The translations under genes were made by a program, and so were the position numbers. Below the pieces are notes generated by a model. The model did no database searches, had not been told where the DNA came from, and saw only the letters and a list, made by a program, of their open reading frames with translations. This document shows positions 1-7,471 of a stretch of DNA of 31,094 bases, piece after piece. The stretch is from JBHFEI01 sp041928815 (lineage in GTDB: Bacteria > Pseudomonadota > Alphaproteobacteria > Rhizobiales > Rhizobiaceae): assembly GCF_041928815.1 (NCBI RefSeq), contig NZ_JBHFEI010000026.1, positions 1 through 31,094 on the forward strand, written 5' to 3'. Each line of letters begins with the position of its first letter. Position 1 is the first letter of the stretch.

Positions 1-43
1 TCACCAGGACCAGTGAATCAGACAAGCCCGACCGCGTGAATCA

Positions 44-214
44 TCAATCCGACTCCGCGTTCATCGAAGACGCTCTAGACTTGCCGACGCCCCACGTACC
101 GTAGACCCCAAGGGAAATCGGCAACATGGTATCGTCGGATACCAGATCGCAGATCATCTCCGAGACCTCGGAATAATTCAGGTAGTCTACCTTGCTTTCA
201 CTGTCCGCCCACAT
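44..214 (-). pseudogene. KAP-family P-loop NTPase, N-terminal remnant
   Basis: The 56-residue reading frame begins MWADSESKVDYLNYSEV and reaches a clear Walker A motif, GVYGTWGVGKS. That is the usual opening of KAP-family NTPases, membrane-associated P-loop proteins often found in phage-defence and plasmid loci. After GKS the family pattern stops: ten unrelated residues follow and then a stop codon, whereas intact KAP proteins run to several hundred residues. The ATG at 214 is preferred over an upstream TTG at 238 because GAGGG lies a few bases before it. The frame breaks at a CTAG sequence, a favoured target of some IS5- and IS630-type elements, so truncation by an insertion is plausible but unproven. 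KAP assignment is fairly secure from the N-terminus and P-loop; loss of function is an inference from length. Confidence 0.6.
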
Positions 215-238
215 GATTCCCTCGCCTTTGATCTTCAA

Positions 239-758
239 AGTCTGGGTTCGGAAATTCCAGTGGTCAAGGAAGACCGGCGACCTTTCTAATGCAACGTGTG
301 GATTATTCAGGAGACGTCATGCACGCATTCAGGATGAGGCGGTCCGCCCGGGAATTCTGTGAATGCGTCGTACGCTCTGACCCGCGTGCCAGGCGGCAAA
401 AACAGCTATACTTCAAGGCGAGATCGATTCGAGCCATCGCGTCGCCTCACGAATCCTGCCGATCTCGTTTTCTGTGTTGACGTCGTTTACTATCAATGAC
501 TTAGCGTGGTTTGAAAAGCGTTTGCGATAAAGCCCCTGAGTTTGAAAGACGTTGGCTACAAAACAGAAAAGGGTAGGCTACACTATCTGCCGTAAGCCAT
601 TGAAATCGCTGAGCCGCCTTTAAAGAGGTAGGCGACAGAGATCATACAGGTCAGTGATAGTCGCTCTCGTAGGGGGCGAGTGATCAGCCGGGCTATCCTG
701 AGATATGCGAAACTCAAAACGTGATGAGGACGCTAGATTAGATAGTCGATCGCCAATC
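239..758. other. Lower-GC intergenic region, no convincing gene
   Basis: About 520 bases between the KAP remnant and the Abi-type gene. Base composition is clearly lower in GC than the main part of the window. The plus-strand frame at 289-480 is arginine-rich and unlike a protein family. On the minus strand a frame ending at 413 reads NTENEIGRIREATRWLESIS before its stop; it looks somewhat protein-like but has no ATG or GTG start and is broken by upstream stops. It may be the tail of a decayed gene. No RNA gene, repeat array or clear terminator was seen. Confidence 0.4.
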
Positions 759-1559
759 TCAGTCTTCAAACGCACGGCCATCCACCGACTTTATGAATCG
801 GAGAATGGCCGTGACGCTGTCGAAAATAAATCGAGCTTCGTCAGGGTCTACCAAGTCGGGATTGTCATGGGCTAGCGATTTATTATTGCGTAAGTCATTC
901 ATCGATTCGAAGACGCTGATTGAGCTCTTGATGATTCGCTCAGACATCTGCGTGAGATTTCGTTGAGTTCCTAAAAGCTTGACGTATCTGCCGACGCGGG
1001 AATGTAGGGGGTCATCGTGTCCGCATTCTCCGCCACCATGCTTCCGCACCAAGGATGCAAAGCGCTTCATGCAATAGGTATGAAGGCGATCTAGTGCGGC
1101 GTGCGGCTTCTTCGCATCAAGGTCTCTCCGTATAGAAGCGACGAGCTCGTCGAGCGTTTCGCTTGGTTCAAAGGTTTCGAATGCCGAGGTGTCAATGTCC
1201 TGACTTACGCCTTCGAAGCGTCCAACCGTGATAAAATAACTTCCCTGAATGGCTGGTTCATCCGCAACCGATCCTGACGACCCGTTACTACTTCTATAGT
1301 CCCAGAGTTCCCTGAGTAGTCTGGCAACCACAGGCGCTGGAGCTCGCTCGATAAATGATCTGAGCCGCTTTGCTTTCGACGTTCCACGACCGTTGAAATA
1401 ACGGCTTTCGACTTCGGGGTCTATTTTGAGGGCGTCGTAAAAGAACTCGTTGACCGTCTTGTCGGAGAAATCCAGGACGTAACCACTATCCATGCCAAGG
1501 GCTTTTTCGAATTTTTCGCGCTCAGCGCGTGGTATTAGCTGCTCGTAGGTTTTTGACAT
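759..1559 (-). CDS. Abortive infection family protein (Abi-C-like C-terminus)
   Basis: A 266-residue soluble protein. The C-terminal part, roughly residues 160-260, has the features of the abortive-infection C-terminal domain: a cysteine/histidine-bearing stretch (HGGGECGHDD), then a helical segment with MNDLRNNKSLAHDNPDLVDPDEARFI, matching the family pattern of a conserved LRN..S.AH followed by an Asp/Glu-rich helix. The N-terminal half is all-alpha and resembles the variable front end of AbiJ-type proteins. Such proteins are linked to phage defence by cell suicide or dormancy, but the molecular activity of this one cannot be read from sequence. It lies in the lower-GC stretch with a KAP remnant downstream, fitting an acquired defence locus. 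The ATG at 1559 has a modest GGGAACAG upstream. It appears intact. An alternative is an uncharacterised HEPN-like protein. Confidence 0.65.
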   Translation of the reverse strand: MSKTYEQLIPRAEREKFEKALGMDSGYVLDFSDKTVNEFFYDALKIDPEVESRYFNGRGTSKAKRLRSFIERAPAPVVARLLRELWDYRSSNGSSGSVADEPAIQGSYFITVGRFEGVSQDIDTSAFETFEPSETLDELVASIRRDLDAKKPHAALDRLHTYCMKRFASLVRKHGGGECGHDDPLHSRVGRYVKLLGTQRNLTQMSERIIKSSISVFESMNDLRNNKSLAHDNPDLVDPDEARFIFDSVTAILRFIKSVDGRAFED

Positions 1560-1938
1560 CTGTTCCCAAATAAAGTCGGCGTCCTGATTTTGCCTCGACC
1601 GCGTCGGGTCAAGGCAGGCCGAGTCTACCAGACATCAACGTAACGGGAAAAGCTTGACTTGGGCCGGCGAGTCACATGGGCTCCAAATATGTTGTTCCCG
1701 GACGCTTACGATTGATCGCTCGATATTGATGCTCAAAGCAAGTCGGCTACAACATATAGCGCATATTGATGGTTCGTGAAAAGGTTGCAAACCTGTCATC
1801 GCTTTTGTGATGTTGGCTGGTAAGCGGTGCCTGGGTATGCGATGGATGTGCCATTCGAACAAGCGGAAGTGGCGAAAAAACCTCAATGTTTTCAAGCCGC
1901 CACTGAACCAGATATCTGATGAACCACATCTGATTCCC
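1560..1938. other. Intergenic transition region, no gene supported
   Basis: About 380 bases between the Abi-type gene and the cupin leader. Reading frames here overlap each other and encode no recognisable family. Base composition shifts from the lower-GC left edge to the high-GC core around the end of this stretch. A 10-base palindrome CAGATATCTG lies at 1909-1918, and an imperfect tandem repeat (AACCAGATATCTGAT, then AACCACATCTGAT) spans about 1906-1934. These could be operator-like or chance. Confidence 0.35.
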
Positions 1939-1982
1939 GAGACGGACCGGAGGCAAGGGAGGCGGTCCTTTCGGACCGTCTC
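1939..1982 (+). promoter_or_regulatory. Overlapping inverted repeats before the cupin gene
   Basis: The 11-base arm GAGACGGACCG at 1939-1949 pairs with CGGACCGTCTC at 1972-1982 with one mismatch. The right arm overlaps a second perfect hairpin, CGGTCC-TTTC-GGACCG at 1963-1978. The two structures cannot form together. They end 24 bases before the cupin start, so a leader-RNA switch is possible. There is no T-run, so it is not a standard terminator. It might instead be a relic of a mobile-element end at the GC boundary. Confidence 0.3.
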
Positions 1983-2006
1983 TTCGGACATGCAAAGGAT
2001 CAGGGC

Positions 2007-2351
2007 ATGAGCACGACACGTCGTTTCGATCTTTCGGCCGTCGTTCCCGAGGAGGGCGCGCCGGCGCCGGACCGGCTGATCTCCGGGAACCCGCGCTTCA
2101 CCACCTGGAACGTCGAGGAGGCCGAGGGGGGGCTCTATGCCGGCGTCTGGCAGGCCACACCCGGCGCGTGGCGCATCGTCTATGAGGAATGGGAGTATTT
2201 CCATATCCTCGAAGGCCATTCGATCCTGACCGAGGACGGTGGCGCGCCGATCCATCTGCGCGCCGGCGACAGTCTCGTCGTGCGGCCCGGCTTTAAAGGC
2301 ACATGGGAAGTGGTGGAGACGACGCGCAAGGACTATGTCATCCGCCTCTGA
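2007..2351 (+). CDS. Small cupin-domain protein (Cupin_3/DUF861 type)
   Basis: A 114-residue single-domain cupin. The core is recognisable from about residue 35 to the end: GGLYAGVWQATPGAWRI, then YEEWEYFHILEGHSILTEDGG, then LRAGDSLVVRPGFKGTWEVVE, the typical layout of the Cupin_3 family related to ureidoglycine aminohydrolase-like proteins. The histidine in EYFHILEGH and nearby acidic residues could bind metal, but the full metal set of active cupins is not obvious, so the enzymatic role is open. It is cytoplasmic with no signal peptide. The start at ATG 2007 follows AGGATCAGGG. The MarR gene begins about 57 bases after its stop and reads the same way, though that gene seems to have its own promoter. 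Confidence 0.8.
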   Translation: MSTTRRFDLSAVVPEEGAPAPDRLISGNPRFTTWNVEEAEGGLYAGVWQATPGAWRIVYEEWEYFHILEGHSILTEDGGAPIHLRAGDSLVVRPGFKGTWEVVETTRKDYVIRL

Positions 2352-2389
2352 CGTGCCGCTGGAGGGAGAGCACTTGCGGTGTGGCTATT

Positions 2390-2405
2390 GCGGGTATATA
2401 CCCGC
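2390..2405. promoter_or_regulatory. Perfect 16-bp palindrome, likely MarR operator (copy 1)
   Basis: GCGGGTATATACCCGC is a perfect palindrome ending three bases before the ATG at 2409 of the MarR gene. A -35-like TTGCGG at 2374-2379 and a -10-like TATATA at 2395-2400, inside the palindrome, would start transcription about at the ATG, so bound protein would block the promoter. A near-identical site lies before the MFS gene. The pairing with a MarR gene suggests autoregulation (inference). Confidence 0.65.
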
Positions 2406-2408
2406 GTC

Positions 2409-2804
2409 ATGACCTCCTGCTACTGCATTCTCCTGCGCAAGGCCGGACGGCGGCTGACGGCGCGCTACGACGCGGCGCTGAAGCCGTTCGGCATCACTGT
2501 CGCCCAGTTCAGCCATCTGAGGCATGTCGGGCGCTCCGAACCCGTGTCGCTGACGGTGCTCGCCGACCGGCTCGACCTCGACCGTTCAACCGTCGGCCGC
2601 AACAGCAAGGTGCTGGAGCGCATGGGGTTGCTGAACGTCGGCCCGGGCGAGGACCAGCGTGAGCAGGTGCTGACGCTGACGCGTGACGGACGCGAAATGC
2701 TGGTGCGCGCCGCGCCGGCCTGGGACGCGGCGCAGGCCGAGGTCGGCGAACGTCTCGGCACCGAGGGCAGGGCGAAGCTCGCCGAGATCCTCGCCTTGAT
2801 GTGA
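2409..2804 (+). CDS. MarR-family transcriptional regulator
   Basis: A winged-helix regulator of 131 residues from ATG 2409. The order is a dimerisation helix with MTSCYCILLRKAGRRL, a helix-turn-helix around LTVLADRLDLDRSTVGRNSKVLERMGLL, a wing with GPGEDQREQVLTLTRDGREML, and a C-terminal helix. GTG 2379 would add ten residues and has a better ribosome site (GGAGGGAGAG), but it would place the operator-like palindrome inside the gene. ATG 2409 fits a leaderless transcript. Cys4 and Cys6 near the N-terminus resemble a motif seen in many MarR proteins and could sense thiol oxidation, which is unproven. The palindromes at 2390-2405 and 2820-2839 flank the gene, so it probably represses itself and the MFS exporter in response to a small ligand. 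Confidence 0.88.
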   Translation: MTSCYCILLRKAGRRLTARYDAALKPFGITVAQFSHLRHVGRSEPVSLTVLADRLDLDRSTVGRNSKVLERMGLLNVGPGEDQREQVLTLTRDGREMLVRAAPAWDAAQAEVGERLGTEGRAKLAEILALM

Positions 2805-2819
2805 TCAGTTTTTGTTCCG

Positions 2820-2839
2820 TTGCGGGCATATGCCCGTAA
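2820..2839. promoter_or_regulatory. Palindrome before MFS gene, likely MarR operator (copy 2)
   Basis: TTGCGGGCATATGCCCGTAA is a 20-base inverted repeat with one mismatched pair. Its centre, CGGGCATATGCCCG at 2823-2836, is perfect. It shares the pattern TTGCGGGYATATRCCCG with copy 1 at the MarR gene and lies 24 bases before the MFS start. A shared operator between a MarR gene and the adjacent exporter is the usual layout of such circuits. Binding is not tested. Confidence 0.65.
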
Positions 2840-2863
2840 AACCTCCGTTTCGAAAGAGCCCCG

Positions 2864-4159
2864 ATGCTTTCCCTCCCCCTTTCCTCCTGGCTCAAGGCCC
2901 GCGGCATCCATTATGGCTGGGCCGTGCTCGCCACGACCTTTCTCACCATGCTGGCAACGGCGGGGGCCATGGGATCGGCCGGCGTGCTGATCGAGCCGCT
3001 GCGCGCCGAGTTCGGCTGGACGACCTCCGAGATCTCGACCGCGATGGCGATCCGGCTGGCGCTGTTCGGTCTGTTCGGACCTTTCGCCGCCGCCTTCATG
3101 AACCATTTCGGCATCCGCGCCGTGGTGATGACGGCGCTCGCCATGATCGCCGGCGGCATCGTCCTGTCGCTGGCGATGACCGAACTTTGGCAGCTGGTGC
3201 TGCTCTGGGGCGTCGTCATCGGCATCGGCACCGGCATGACCGCGCTCGTCCTCGGCGCGACCGTGGCGACGCGCTGGTTTTCCGCGCGGCGTGGCCTCGT
3301 CGTCGGCCTGCTGACGGCGAGCAACGCCACCGGCCAGCTCGTCTTCCTGCCGATGCTGGCGAGCCTTTCGGAGGGCTTTGGCTGGCGTGCGGCGATGGTG
3401 GTGGTCGTCGCCATCATCCTTGCGGCGATGCTGCTGGTGCTGATGCTGATGCGCGACCATCCGGCGGATATGGGGCTTGCGCCTTACGGCGGGGCCGGGA
3501 TCGTGCCGGCGCCGAAGCGCGACCGGCGTCTGACGGAACTCCTCGTCGCGCCGCTTTCGGCGCTGCGCGAGGCGAGCGGCAGCAAGGTGTTCTGGATCCT
3601 GTTCTTCACCTTCTTCGTCTGCGGCCTCAGCACCAACGGCCTGATCCAGACCCACTGGATCTCGATCTGCGGCGATTTCGGCATCGCCGCCGTCGGCGCG
3701 GCGAGCATGCTGGCGCTGATCGGCGCCTTCGATTTCATCGGCACGATCGCGTCTGGCTGGCTGTCGGACCGCTACGACAATCGCTGGCTGCTGTTCTGGT
3801 TCTACGGGCTTCGCGGCCTGTCGCTGATCTTCCTGTCGCTCTCCGGCTTCGATCTTTACCAATTGTCGATCTTCGCCGTCTTCTACGGGCTCGACTGGGT
3901 GGCGACCGTGCCGCCGACCGTCAAGCTGTCGGCGGAGCATTTCGGCCGCGAAAAGGCCAACATCACCTTCGGCTGGATCTTCGCCGGCCACCAGCTCGGC
4001 GCCGCGACCGCCGCCTTCGGCTCCGGCTGGATCCGCACCGACTACGACACCTACATGCCCGCGCTCTATATCGCCGGGGTGATGTGCGTCATCGCCGCCC
4101 TGTCGGTGCTTGCCGTCTCGCGCCGCCGGGATGGCATGCCGGTCGGCCAGCCGGCCTGA
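2864..4159 (+). CDS. MFS transporter, 12-helix
   Basis: A 431-residue integral inner-membrane protein with about twelve hydrophobic segments in two halves joined by a cytoplasmic loop near residues 200-235 (APKRDRRLTELLVAPLSALREASGSK). The loop between helices 8 and 9 carries GWLSDRYDNRW, the second-half copy of the MFS signature. The overall pattern resembles the oxalate/formate antiporter and monocarboxylate-like MFS group more than drug/H+ antiporters, but the substrate cannot be set from sequence. The MarR gene ends 59 bases upstream and an operator-like palindrome sits in that gap, so induction by a ligand of the MarR protein is likely. The gene converges on the P450 gene with only six bases between stops. 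Confidence 0.88.
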   Translation: MLSLPLSSWLKARGIHYGWAVLATTFLTMLATAGAMGSAGVLIEPLRAEFGWTTSEISTAMAIRLALFGLFGPFAAAFMNHFGIRAVVMTALAMIAGGIVLSLAMTELWQLVLLWGVVIGIGTGMTALVLGATVATRWFSARRGLVVGLLTASNATGQLVFLPMLASLSEGFGWRAAMVVVVAIILAAMLLVLMLMRDHPADMGLAPYGGAGIVPAPKRDRRLTELLVAPLSALREASGSKVFWILFFTFFVCGLSTNGLIQTHWISICGDFGIAAVGAASMLALIGAFDFIGTIASGWLSDRYDNRWLLFWFYGLRGLSLIFLSLSGFDLYQLSIFAVFYGLDWVATVPPTVKLSAEHFGREKANITFGWIFAGHQLGAATAAFGSGWIRTDYDTYMPALYIAGVMCVIAALSVLAVSRRRDGMPVGQPA

Positions 4160-4165
4160 GACCCC

Positions 4166-5413
4166 TTACCAGGCAAGATCCAGCTGTTCGAGGCCGTGGA
4201 AATGGAAGCTGTCGCGCACTTTTGGCGCGGCGGCGAGCCGCAGCCGGGGGAGGCGTTCGAAGAGGACAGGTAGGGCGATCTGCAGTTCCAGCCGGGCGAG
4301 CGGCGCGCCGATGCAGAAATGCAGTCCGGCGCCGAAGGACAGATGCGCGCCTTCGTCCCGCTCCGGCCGGAAGGCGAGGGGATCGCGGAACTTTCGCGGG
4401 TCGACATTGGCGGCGGCGAGCAGCAGGCCGATGCGCTCGCCCTTCTTCAGCCGGACGCCGCCGTCAAGCTCGACGTCGGAAAGGGCATACCGCTGGAACA
4501 CGTGCAGCGGCGCGGCATGGCGCAGGCATTCCTCCACGGTCCGTTCCGTCGCCGCCGCGTCGGCGAAGAGGCGGGCGGGATCGAGGCCCGAGGCGAGGAT
4601 CACGTTCACCGCATTGCCGATCTGGTGCACGGTCGCCTCGTGGCCGGCATTGAGCAGCAGCACCGCGGTGGAGATCAGCTCGTCCTCGCTCAGCCGGTCG
4701 CCGTTCTCCTGCGCGGCGATCATCAGGCTGATCAGGTCGTCGCCGGGCGCCCGCCGCTTCTCGGCGACGACCGAGCGCAGGTAGCGGGCAAACTCGGCCG
4801 CGGCGGCGTTGGCGTCGTGCTCGGTGTCGGGCGAGGGGTTGAACATGTACATCTTCACCATGCGGTGCGACCAGTCGAGCAGGCTCGGCCCCATCGCCTC
4901 CGGCACGCCCAGCATGCGGGCAATGACGGTGACCGGGATGATCTCCGCATAGGCGCTGAGGAGCTCGACGCAACCGTCGGCGGAAAAACCGTCGATGAGG
5001 GTGTTGGCAAGGCCGGCGATCTCCGGCCTCAGGCGCTCGATGTGGCGCGAGACGAAGGCGCGGTTGACGAGCGTGCGCAGCCGCGTATGGGCGGGCGGCT
5101 CCAGTTCGAGGAGCGAATGCGCCTCCAGCGCGTCGAAATCGGCGAGATGCGGTTTCGGTTCCGGCAGGCCGAGCTCCTCGCGCGTCGCCACATGCAGGAC
5201 CTGCCGGCCGAAGCGGCGGTCGCGCAGAAGCGCGTTCACCTCGTCGTATCCCGCGACGTACCATTGCCGCTGCTCCTTCCAGAAGAAGGACGGGGCAGCG
5301 GCATGAAGGGCGGCATAGGCGCCGTGAGGCGCGGCGAAGAAGGCGGGATCGCGCGTGTCGAGGCTGACGCGGCGAGTGGCGGCGTCGATCGTCATCAGCG
5401 GAGGGGCGGTCAT
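4166..5413 (-). CDS. Cytochrome P450
   Basis: A soluble 415-residue bacterial class I P450 that would use ferredoxin-type redox partners for monooxygenation. It shows the I-helix motif AGHEAT at residues 256-261 (the family acid-alcohol pair is E-A-T here), the K-helix E295-x-x-R298, and the haem loop FGAGLHFCIG with Cys367 as axial ligand. Length is normal for bacterial P450s (about 400). No ferredoxin or ferredoxin reductase gene is adjacent, so electrons must come from elsewhere. GAGGAG lies about 12 bases before the ATG. It converges on the MFS gene and is divergent from the EEP-family gene. Proximity to a MarR/MFS pair hints at handling of a lipophilic or aromatic compound; the substrate is unknown. 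Confidence 0.95.
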   Translation of the reverse strand: MTAPPLMTIDAATRRVSLDTRDPAFFAAPHGAYAALHAAAPSFFWKEQRQWYVAGYDEVNALLRDRRFGRQVLHVATREELGLPEPKPHLADFDALEAHSLLELEPPAHTRLRTLVNRAFVSRHIERLRPEIAGLANTLIDGFSADGCVELLSAYAEIIPVTVIARMLGVPEAMGPSLLDWSHRMVKMYMFNPSPDTEHDANAAAAEFARYLRSVVAEKRRAPGDDLISLMIAAQENGDRLSEDELISTAVLLLNAGHEATVHQIGNAVNVILASGLDPARLFADAAATERTVEECLRHAAPLHVFQRYALSDVELDGGVRLKKGERIGLLLAAANVDPRKFRDPLAFRPERDEGAHLSFGAGLHFCIGAPLARLELQIALPVLFERLPRLRLAAAPKVRDSFHFHGLEQLDLAW

Positions 5414-5570
5414 GCAATGGAACTCCTCGGGTCGGATGCCCGTTCTTTCGTGTCAGGCGGCAGCCGGGCTGTCCCGCACTATGGCGACGGCCGCTGCGTC
5501 CGCAAGCCTTGCCATCGCGAGCGCGCGGGACTAGGCAGGGACGGAGAGAGGGTATGGGAACGGCAATGCC

Positions 5571-6413
5571 ATGACGGTTCTCGAGGACGACAAGAAGGAC
5601 CGCGACGATGGTGCAGCTGCCGTCAGCCGGATGCCGGAAGCGCGCGTCGTTCCGCCGCCGCCGTCACCGGGCCTGACCATCGCCTCCTACAATGTCCACA
5701 AATGCGTCGGCCTCGACAAGCGCTTCGATCCGGCCCGGATCGCCGCGGTAATCGGCGAGGTCGATGCCGACATCGTCGCACTTCAGGAGGCCGACCAGCG
5801 CTTCGGCGAACGCGCCGGCCTGCTCGACCTCGATCGCCTGCGCCGCGATTTCGGGCTCGTCCAGGCGCCGATCGTGCCGCGCACCGCACGCGGCCATGGC
5901 TGGCACGGCAACCTGATCCTCGTGCGAGAGGGCGTCGTCAACAGGGTCCAGCAGATGTCGTTGCCGGGGGTCGAGCCGCGCGGGGCCGTGCTCGCCGATG
6001 TCGAACTCGCCGGCGTGCGGCTCAGGGTGGTCGCCGCCCATCTCGGCCTGCTGCGCCATTCCCGTACCCTCCAGGCGCGCGCGATCCTGACCATGCTCGG
6101 TGCGCAGGACGAGGTTCTGCCGACCGTGCTCCTCGGCGATCTCAACGAATGGCGCAAGGGTCGGCGATCGTCGCTGAGCGTGTTCACCTCCGTCTTCGAC
6201 CATCCCCATCCGCCGGTCGCGAGCTTTCCCGCGCGCCGCCCGATCTTCGCGCTCGACCGGGTCATGGGCAACACGCCCGGCCTCGTCGCCACCGTCGAGG
6301 TCCACGACACGCCGCTTTCGCGCGTCGCTTCCGATCACCTGCCGGTCAAGGCCCGTCTCGACCTGTCGGCGGCAACCGGTTCCGGTCAGTCCCGCGCAGC
6401 CCCGGCGCATTAA
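5571..6413 (+). CDS. Endonuclease/exonuclease/phosphatase (EEP) family protein
   Basis: A 280-residue metal-dependent phosphodiesterase of the DNase I-like EEP fold. Expected catalytic residues are present: N41 in SYNVHKC, E73 in ALQEADQR, H157 in AAHLGLL, D190 and N192 in LLGDLNEW, D229 in ALDRVMG, and D255-H256 in ASDHLPVK. The first 35 residues are charged and proline-rich without a signal peptide, so a cytoplasmic place is likely. Members act on nucleic acids, phosphoinositides or sphingomyelin; the substrate is not decidable here. The ATG at 5571 lacks a strong ribosome site, and M21 is a possible later start. It lies upstream of clpP by about 120 bases, but clpP seems to have its own promoter. 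Confidence 0.85.
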   Translation: MTVLEDDKKDRDDGAAAVSRMPEARVVPPPPSPGLTIASYNVHKCVGLDKRFDPARIAAVIGEVDADIVALQEADQRFGERAGLLDLDRLRRDFGLVQAPIVPRTARGHGWHGNLILVREGVVNRVQQMSLPGVEPRGAVLADVELAGVRLRVVAAHLGLLRHSRTLQARAILTMLGAQDEVLPTVLLGDLNEWRKGRRSSLSVFTSVFDHPHPPVASFPARRPIFALDRVMGNTPGLVATVEVHDTPLSRVASDHLPVKARLDLSAATGSGQSRAAPAH

Positions 6414-6432
6414 CGTTATCGGAGCGCCACGA

Positions 6433-6462
6433 CTTGAAGTCGGGCATATTGACACTCTATGT
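6433..6462 (+). promoter_or_regulatory. Candidate RpoH (heat-shock) promoter of clpP
   Basis: CTTGAAG at 6433-6439 matches the sigma-32 -35 element. After a 15-base spacer, CTCTATGT at 6455-6462 resembles the -10 element CCCCATNT. The clpP start is 70 bases downstream. clp genes are commonly heat-induced in alphaproteobacteria. A TTGACA at 6449-6454 has no good -10 at the standard distance, so the RpoH reading is preferred. Confidence 0.5.
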
Positions 6463-6532
6463 AGAACGGACGGCACGACAGATGATTCCCGGCAGGCGAG
6501 GGGCTCCCCTGCCCGAATGACGAAGGTTTGAT

Positions 6533-7159
6533 ATGAGAAATCCGGTTGATACCGCCATGGCGCTGGTGCCGATGGTCGTCGAGCAGACCAATCGCGGCGA
6601 GCGGTCCTACGACATCTATTCGCGCCTGTTGAAGGAACGCATCATCTTCCTCACCGGCCCGGTCGAAGATCACATGGCGACGCTAATCTGCGCCCAGTTG
6701 CTCTTCCTCGAAGCGGAAAACCCGAAGAAGGAAATCGCCCTCTACATCAATTCGCCGGGCGGCGTCGTCACCGCCGGCATGGCGATCTACGACACGATGC
6801 AGTTCATCAAGCCGGCGGTCTCGACGCTGTGCATCGGCCAGGCCGCATCGATGGGCTCGCTGCTGCTCGCCGCCGGCCACAAGGACATGCGCTTCACCAC
6901 GCCGAACTCGCGCATCATGGTCCACCAGCCGTCCGGCGGATTCCAGGGACAGGCGTCCGACATCGAGCGTCACGCCCGCGATATCCTGAAAATGAAGCGC
7001 CGGCTGAACGAAGTCTACGTCAAGCACACCGGCCGGACCTATGAAGAGGTTGAACAGACGCTCGACCGTGACCATTTCATGACGGCGGAAGAGGCGCGCG
7101 ACTGGGGCGTGATCGACAGGGTGATCACCTCGCGCGAGGCGATGGAAGGCGGCCAGTAG
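6533..7159 (+). CDS. clpP: ATP-dependent Clp protease proteolytic subunit ClpP
   Basis: A 208-residue serine peptidase forming the tetradecameric barrel that degrades unfolded or tagged proteins fed by ClpX or ClpA. The catalytic triad is Ser106 in GQAASMGSLLLAAG, His131 in MVHQPSGG and Asp180 in LDRDHF, with the same spacing as in E. coli ClpP. The oxyanion region YINSPGG lies at residues 71-77. Length is normal. The short N-terminal segment before RGERSYDIYSRLL is the usual processed propeptide. It is followed by clpX after about 310 bases and then lon and hupB, the conserved proteobacterial order. A heat-shock-type promoter is proposed upstream. Confidence 0.98.
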   Translation: MRNPVDTAMALVPMVVEQTNRGERSYDIYSRLLKERIIFLTGPVEDHMATLICAQLLFLEAENPKKEIALYINSPGGVVTAGMAIYDTMQFIKPAVSTLCIGQAASMGSLLLAAGHKDMRFTTPNSRIMVHQPSGGFQGQASDIERHARDILKMKRRLNEVYVKHTGRTYEEVEQTLDRDHFMTAEEARDWGVIDRVITSREAMEGGQ

Positions 7160-7471
7160 GCCCGGTTCAAGCTTTTGTGCGCCGACCGATGCATTTGTGA
7201 CACAATTGTAACGACGTTTGGGGTTTATCGGCCTGCCAAACCCGCTACACTTGGCCGTTAAGGCGATGTTGAAGTTTGACGCCTTAGCATTCCACGTCGG
7301 GTGGGAGATTCGTTGCGGCCGGCTCCAGGCGCTTCCCTTCAGAGGCATCCAGCCGGTCTGTACTCCCGAAGGTCTTGCGCTTGGCGGGGTCGCGCCGGTG
7401 CGGCAAGGCTCAGGTGACTGGTCCGCGCGGGCCGTTTCGGCGGCAGGGCGGTGAGCAGGAAGGAAAGTGAT
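7160..7471. other. clpP-clpX intergenic region
   Basis: About 310 bases without a supported gene. No T-run terminator follows clpP. A short AT-richer patch with TTGTGACACAATTGTAAC lies near 7195-7212 and could be part of a promoter for clpX. The open frame at 7218-7454 has no family resemblance and is considered chance. The ribosome site of clpX, AGGAAAG, is at 7460-7466. Confidence 0.4.

Noticed and set aside
289..480. Short plus-strand frame with a GGAGA ribosome-like site before ATG 319
   Set aside because: The product is Arg/Ser/Cys-rich with no family resemblance, and the minus strand of the same stretch looks at least as protein-like. Not enough to call a gene.
413..570. Minus-strand protein-like stretch ending NTENEIGRIREATRWLESIS
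   Set aside because: No ATG or GTG start, upstream stops in the same frame, and no family recognised. Kept only as a possible decayed remnant in the region note.
7218..7454. 78-codon frame between clpP and clpX
   Set aside because: No ribosome site, no similarity to known families, and it overlaps the clpX leader.
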